Below are positions 61,150-64,000 of a stretch of 64,000 nt of DNA, piece after piece; position 1 is the stretch's first letter; every line of letters begins with the position of its first letter. The DNA is from Yamagishiella unicocca. Its lineage: Eukaryota; Chlorophyta; Chlorophyceae; Chlamydomonadales; Volvocaceae. The position numbers and the translations under genes were made by a program. Under the pieces are notes generated by a model. It saw nothing but the letters and a program-made list of their open reading frames with translations, was not told where the DNA came from and did no database searches. Location: the NCBI GenBank assembly GCA_003116995.1, contig BDSL01000199.1, positions 1-64,000 of the forward strand, given 5' to 3'.

Positions 61150-61777
61150 AAGACGGGCCTCAACGTCCCTCAGCTCCTTCCGCGCCTGCCGCAGCCTTGT
61201 GTTCTCATAGGTTGTCTCCGGCCTCTCGACCAGTGGCTTCAGGACATTGTACTGCTCCAGGGGCCCCAGGTGTGCACGTGTCCATGGTGGCCGGCCTTGC
61301 CAGAATTGGTCGGGAAGAACAGGTGGTTGGTAAAGTTCTACCCAACGCTAGAGCAATGGATGGCTTTTCCTGGCACGCGTCTGTGTTTTAGCAAACTTCA
61401 CAGCCACACCGCCACCACACAAAAAACCACAGGCAAACAGGGAAGCTCACCAAAGCCTTGTTACTAACCTCACCTTGATGCTAGACCGGGAGGCATGTGC
61501 CCCCGCCGCCCCTTCCGAGGCTGCCTTGGCCGCAGCAGCAAGCAGGGTGTCCCAAGGATTTGAGGTGTTTTCTTGCGGGAGCTGAAGCCCCTCCGCCTTC
61601 ACCCTGCATGAATGGAACATGGTAGGTACTAGAACACGGAGCATGGTAGTGCCGCACGTTCCCCTGTAAAATCACTCACTGTTCCCCAAGTTCTGCCATG
61701 AGTTCCCTAGCACGGCTAACACCCTTGACCAGTTGCTTGGCGACGCACTCCTCTTTCTTGCGGGGCCATTCATACAC
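61149..61777 (-). CDS. Coiled-coil protein gene fragment, copy 2 (frame intact, 3' end missing)
   Basis: Minus-strand exons at 61777-61680, 61603-61474 and from 61251 down to the junction read as in copy 1. Here the helix ENTRLRQARKELRDVEARLG is in frame until the duplication boundary, beyond which unrelated sequence follows. The gene is therefore truncated at its 3' end in this copy. Heptad VNTR at about 61806-62017. Confidence 0.4.
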
Positions 61778-63715
61778 CTACAGGAAAGCAATAGGGCCCG
61801 GGAGAATTCGTGCCCTTTGTGGAGACGTGTCTTCAGCTCTAGTGGACGCGTCTTCAGCCGTTTTGGATGCGCCTTCGACCCTAGTGGACGCGCCTTCAAC
61901 CCTTGTGGACGTGTCTTCAGCCCTAGAAGACGTGTCTTCACCACTAGTGGACGCGCCTTCAGTGCCAGTGGATGCGCCTTCGACACTGTGGGACGCGCCT
62001 TCAATAATTGTGGACACCCCTACGCTGCATCTTCCTTATCTGGCCAGTCGAAGCCGGAGACTTCTGGGAGGCACTTGATGTCATCTGCGCCGTCAACGGT
62101 CTGGCTGGGCCCAGAGGTAACATCCCTCTTTTGTAATTGGCTAAAGTATTCGGAAGTCTTTTGGTATTTGCGAACCGGACATGTTTTCGACGTCACATAT
62201 ATCACAGGTTTCCCTCCGAAGTGTAGGTAAAATTGGATAAGGTAGGATGCCCGTCCGTGACAAAAAAGATATGAGTATACCTGTAGAAAACAAAAGCGAA
62301 AAATGGTGGTATAGGGCAGAGTTCGTTGGTACAACGTCCACGACATTAGAAGACGCGGCGTCTTCGACTGTTGAAGGCATGCGTCTACGGGAGTTGAAGA
62401 CGCAGAGTGTAACGATGAGCTGCACCCTTATGTATAAACCTTCACTCTACAAACAAACATATAGGGCCAATCCGCTGAATGTGGTCCATGAGTTAGACGG
62501 GGGACGCCCCTGCGGCCTCGGCGAGCGGGGCCCTTGCCGACCCTGGCTCCCCTGTCCTGTTTGCCTGTGACCTCGATTGAGCGCTGCTGCCTCATGGCCC
62601 TGCGGTCCCGTCGGCGGCAGTGTCGTGGGTGGGAGAAGGATGTTGGTTGACGACCACAAGGAGCAACCCCGTTTGAAGGTGGCGCCGAGCGCCTCCGTTA
62701 GGAGTTGCAGTCGGAGACACCGCTGTTTCAGGGTGAAGAGCACCATAACCCGACACCGCGGACCCGCGGCTGCTGCCTGCCGCTGTCGCGCTGGGTGGCG
62801 ATGAGGATAGACTGCTGGCTTATCTGCCACAGAATGGCAAAACGGGGAGGGGTCCCCGCGCGCTTACGGGACGGTGGTGGTGGCGGCGAATGTGGATGCG
62901 GCGGTAAAGGTGGTTGTTTGTTTGGACAGAGGCCGGGGGCAAACGAAGCCGGGGTGGCGCTTGTCCTTGTTATCTAGGGCTCTTAACTTCCGACGCAATC
63001 TAGGCGCTGCACCTCACGCTGTGTCCTCGCATGCGTGGCTGTACTAGTGCGCTCGGTGAGATCAGCGGCTGGTTACCCGAAGGACGGTTGCTTGCGAACG
63101 TTGCTTGCGAAGGTTGCTTGCTTCGTGTCGGACCAGCAGATATCGGTTGCCTGCGAACGTTGCTTGCGAAGGTTGCTTGCCTCGTGTCGGACCAGCAGAT
63201 ATCGCTTGCCTCGGATCGTGACATGCCGCGTGATATAAAACCCGTGAACTTGCAATTGTGGATATGCCACTCGGTTTTGGGGCCCCCGCAAGAAGACACC
63301 CCGCGAACTGGATAGGGTCGACCCATCGGCCGTGGCTTCGGCGAGTCCGGCCGAGAAAATGCCGAGCGCAGGAGGTGCGTGAAGATTTACATAACTTTCA
63401 TTGCGGCACTTCCGCCACTATTCTGGCAATAAGCGCTTCTTGCTGACGTAAAAGCCTCGGGTGTGACTCATAAGGTCGCGACCCATCTATGCGTTTAATT
63501 CATGCGTTTTTTCGTGTTATCCTCAAACAGAACTGGCCAGGAGCTTCAACCCGCCTTTTCGAACTACTATGGCGGCAAAGCTGTAAAGCCAACCTGCTAT
63601 TTGTAGGCCTGGGCCAGACCAAGTAATGGCCTTGCGCAGCAGTGCTGGCGGGCTGGGCCCCTTGCGGACCCAGGCTCGTGTTCCCCGTGCCTGTCATTCT
63701 CCCTTCGTGGCTTCC

Positions 63716-64000
63716 ATGCAGTCGTTTAGGACCCCTGCGCGCACTGCTAAGGTGACTGCCTTGGCGCTTGGACCGCCGCGGGAACCCAGCCGGCGCGTCG
63801 CGGCGGCTGCCGACTGTAAGGGACGGCCGCGTTTCATTCCCAATCGGTGCTTCAACCTGCCCAAGACGCCGCAGCCCTCCGAGCGCCGCCTTGAGGCGCC
63901 TCCGTCAGAGGAACAGTCGGAGGCTCCGCGGTTGCGAACCAAGTCGGATGCGGCGGTCTCACAGGGCCCCCTCAAGACGGCGCCTGCAGTGGAGTCGGAG
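63716..64000 (+). CDS. PIF1-type helicase, second copy, N-terminal start only
   Basis: ATG at 63716 begins the same N-terminal sequence as the helicase at 49459 (MQSFRTPARTAKVTALALGP...). About 95 codons are visible before the window ends, all before the Walker A motif. Whether the copy is complete cannot be seen. Confidence 0.8.
   Translation, partial: MQSFRTPARTAKVTALALGPPREPSRRVAAAADCKGRPRFIPNRCFNLPKTPQPSERRLEAPPSEEQSEAPRLRTKSDAAVSQGPLKTAPAVESE

Larger units (their letters stand above)
61149..64000. repeat. Segmental duplication, copy 2 (runs off the window)
   Basis: Near-identical to 46844-49743. Noted differences are isolated substitutions, one fewer 59-bp unit, a 10-bp insertion (TTCGTGTTAT-like) near 63510, and one extra base near 61195 that keeps the coiled-coil frame open. 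Confidence 0.97.

Overview
The window is nuclear DNA of a green alga, most likely a chlamydomonadalean/volvocine species. Evidence: very GC-rich coding sequence with strong GC3 bias; many short introns with C/T-rich 3' ends and GTGAG/GTGCG donors; Ala/Gly/Gln-rich insertions inside conserved proteins; TGTAA polyadenylation signals downstream of several genes; abundant minisatellites. All gene models were built by eye from splice signals, reading phase and protein motifs. No search was run.

Layout. (1) 1-2035, + : 3' end of an MKK3-type MAP kinase kinase (kinase tail plus NTF2-like domain). (2) 6440-3438, - : leucine-rich-repeat protein with a long low-complexity tail. (3) About 6566-6983, + : TATA box and two very small ORFs. 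(4) 7116-14436, + : MYND-finger ubiquitin-specific protease, with two copies of one dispersed repeat in its introns. (5) 14.4-19.9 kb: gene-poor, with a 43-bp satellite array, a broken tyrosine recombinase and a hairpin. (6) 22042-19942, - : SANT/Myb-like protein. (7) 23.56-33.88 kb: two abutting inverted-repeat mobile elements, the first carrying a frameshifted KDZ-like transposase and accessory ORFs. (8) 34378-41591, + : PRP4 (PRPF4B) splicing kinase, convergent with (9) 42706-41719, - : SLX9-like ribosome biogenesis factor. (10) 42986-45223, + : unrecognised, possibly plastid-targeted protein. (11) 46844 onward: a segment of about 2.9 kb repeated nearly identically at 61149-64000; it holds part of a minus-strand coiled-coil gene and the 5' end of a PIF1-type helicase gene (49459-56565, +). 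The second helicase copy starts at 63716 and leaves the window. (12) 59098-61149, + : a Gln/Ala/Pro-rich gene that ends, at the start of what looks like a PB1 domain, exactly where the duplicated segment begins.

The genes are ordinary eukaryotic housekeeping and signalling genes and do not form one pathway. The unusual content is the composite mobile element (TIRs that carry an inward start codon), the large duplication that cuts a gene, and the repeated finding of 5' splice sites copied inside intronic minisatellites.
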